NCBI GenBank assembly: GCA_947254665.1
Contig: CAMYEJ010000070.1
Span: 1-7,179, forward strand
Reading direction: 5' to 3'
Source: an uncultured Peptoniphilus sp.
GTDB taxonomy: Bacteria > Bacillota > Clostridia > Tissierellales > Peptoniphilaceae
DNA: 7,179 nucleotides
Of the stretch, positions 5,666 through 7,179 are shown one piece after another (within the stretch, counting starts at the first letter, position 1; each line of letters begins with the position of its first letter). Below the pieces are notes generated by a model. That model saw only the letters and a program-made list of their open reading frames with translations. It did no database searches and was not told the origin of the DNA. The translations under genes were made by a program, and so were the position numbers.

Positions 5666-7179
5666 TTCTTTCTCCTAGATATTTCTCTATTTCCTCAGGT
5701 GACATAATAATCGTTCTAGGTTTAGAGCCTTCATGCGGTCCGATAATTCCAGCTTCTTCCATTTGATCTACAATTCTTGCTGCCCTCGAATATCCTACTT
5801 TTAGTTTTCGTTGTAAGAATGATATAGAAGCCTGTTCATCTGTTAAAATATACCTTACCGCGTCTTCAAAAAGCGGATCTTTGTCTTTTATTTCTTCAGT
5901 CTTTTTCTCAATTTCATCAAGTAAGTTTTCTTTCTTCTCAGTCATCTGGCTGTCGTTGTTGCCTTTTACGAAGTCTATTACTCTTTCCACTTCCTCATCT
6001 GAAATAAATGCACCCTGAATCCTCTTTGGTTTCGAATAAAAACCTGGGTAGAACATCATATCTCCCTTTCCTAGGAGTTTTTCTGCTCCGCCTATATCAA
6101 GTATAGTTCTTGAATCTACCGATGATGAAACAGCAAATGCAATTCTTGAAGGAATATTTGCTTTTATCGTTCCTGTTATTACATCTACAGATGGTCTTTG
6201 AGTTGCAATTATAAGATATATACCTGCCGCCCTTGCCATTTGCGCAAGTCTTGCAATATAATCTTCTACTTCTTGTCCAGATACCATCATTAGATCTGCA
6301 AGTTCGTCTACAATTACAACTATTCTAGGGAATTCTTTTTCTCCCTGACTTTTCATCTTCTTGTTATAACCTTTTATATCTCTTACAGAATTTTCCGCAA
6401 AGGCTTGGTACCTCTTTTCCATTTCTTGAACAGCCCAATTAAGAGCGTATTGTGCCTTCTTCGGATTTGTAACTACTGGTATAAGTAGATGTGGAATGCC
6501 ATTATAAATTGAAAGTTCAACCACTTTCGGGTCAATTAGAACAAGTTTTACATCTTCAGGAGAACTCTTGTAAATAATTGAGGTTAGAATAGTATTGATA
6601 CATACAGATTTACCAGACCCAGTCGCTCCTGCAATTAAAAGATGCGGCATCTTATCAATGGTGCTGATTATATTCTTTCCCATTACGTCTTTTCCTAAAG
6701 CTAGAGGTAGGTGAGAATTCAAATCTTTAAATTCATCTGACTCTATTAGTTCTCTAACAGTTACTGCGGCTTTCGTTTTGTTAGGAACTTCGATACCTAC
6801 TACAGATTTGCCTGGAATTGGTGCTTCTATTCTAATATCAGAGCTTGCAAGTGATAATGCCAAGTTGTCAGAAAGAGAAACAATCTTTGAAAGTCTAACT
6901 CCTGGAGATGGTTCAAGCTCGTAAGAAGTTATTACAGGTCCTTTATTTATAGCTACTATTTTGGATTCAATTCCAAAGTTTTCCATTGTTTCTTCTATTA
7001 TTTTTTTATTCTTTAGTATCTCACTATTGTCTCTACGTTCATTTTCTATATTGTCAAGAAGTTCGATTGGAGGAGCTATATATACATATTCTTCCTCCAT
7101 AGATTTTTCAATGTCTTTGCTTAGTTCCTCTTCTTCTTTTTCATCTTCTATAATCTCATCATAGGTTTGTAATTTAGTC
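5658..7179 (-). CDS. ftsK: DNA translocase FtsK/SpoIIIE, 5' end outside the window
   Basis: This is a membrane-anchored, ATP-driven double-stranded DNA pump that clears chromosomes from the division or sporulation septum. The frame stays open through the window edge, so the ATG at 7098-7100 is only an internal Met. The 26 codons upstream of it encode a very acidic stretch, typical of the linker between the membrane and motor domains. Numbering from that Met, the alpha domain spans about 40-115. The RecA-like motor follows, with Walker A GATGSGKS at 158-165, Walker B VVIVDELADL at 261-270 and QRPS at 301-304. A charged linker covers about 380-407. The winged-helix gamma domain that reads oriented DNA motifs covers about 408-475 and includes YSRAARIVDQMEEAGIIG. 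About 506 codons are visible, against roughly 750-800 in the family; the missing part would hold the membrane helices. The stop overlaps rimO by 8 nt. The sequence cannot decide between FtsK and SpoIIIE naming. Confidence 0.97.
   Translation of the reverse strand, partial: TKLQTYDEIIEDEKEEEELSKDIEKSMEEEYVYIAPPIELLDNIENERRDNSEILKNKKIIEETMENFGIESKIVAINKGPVITSYELEPSPGVRLSKIVSLSDNLALSLASSDIRIEAPIPGKSVVGIEVPNKTKAAVTVRELIESDEFKDLNSHLPLALGKDVMGKNIISTIDKMPHLLIAGATGSGKSVCINTILTSIIYKSSPEDVKLVLIDPKVVELSIYNGIPHLLIPVVTNPKKAQYALNWAVQEMEKRYQAFAENSVRDIKGYNKKMKSQGEKEFPRIVVIVDELADLMMVSGQEVEDYIARLAQMARAAGIYLIIATQRPSVDVITGTIKANIPSRIAFAVSSSVDSRTILDIGGAEKLLGKGDMMFYPGFYSKPKRIQGAFISDEEVERVIDFVKGNNDSQMTEKKENLLDEIEKKTEEIKDKDPLFEDAVRYILTDEQASISFLQRKLKVGYSRAARIVDQMEEAGIIGPHEGSKPRTIIMSPEEIEKYLGERNE
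5672..5676 (-). promoter_or_regulatory. Ribosome binding site of rimO
   Basis: The minus strand reads AGGAG here, six bases before the rimO ATG and inside the last codons of ftsK. This confirms the ATG at 5663-5665 and implies that ribosomes finishing ftsK cover the site. Confidence 0.8.

Overview
The window is a densely packed, low-GC (roughly one third G+C by eye) bacterial chromosome segment. All supportable genes lie on the minus strand and read from high to low coordinates. Gene content and order (ftsK/spoIIIE, rimO, pgsA, cinA, recA), strong GGAGG-type ribosome binding sites, TTG starts and AT-rich codons point to a Firmicute. The order is familiar from anaerobic Clostridia/Tissierellia-like lineages. 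The genus cannot be fixed from this sequence alone.

In transcription order: (1) 7179-5658, the C-terminal two thirds of an FtsK/SpoIIIE DNA translocase, cut by the window edge; (2) 5665-4331, RimO, the ribosomal protein S12 methylthiotransferase; (3) 4347-3814, PgsA-type CDP-alcohol phosphatidyltransferase; (4) 3827-2622, CinA with both its domains; (5) 2620-1553, RecA; (6) 1553-573, an SbcD/Mre11-type metallophosphoesterase; (7) 576-1, the N-terminal 192 residues of a Rad50/SbcC-like ATPase, cut by the window edge. No gap between genes exceeds one base. Five of the six junctions overlap (8, 17, 14, 1 and 3 nt), and cinA-recA is separated by a single base. No rRNA, tRNA, mobile element, CRISPR array or terminator was seen, and there is no gene-free stretch to describe.

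The unit links chromosome handling (FtsK/SpoIIIE translocase, RecA recombinase, Mre11/Rad50-like end-processing pair) with housekeeping functions (ribosome modification, phospholipid synthesis, pyridine-nucleotide salvage). The first five genes are a well-known conserved neighbourhood. The most distinctive part is the nuclease/ATPase pair directly after recA and translationally linked to it. Smaller points are a Cys-to-Ile change beside the active-site motif of the CinA deamidase domain, and ribosome binding sites that lie wholly inside the preceding coding sequence. I see no strong evidence for a wholly undescribed system.
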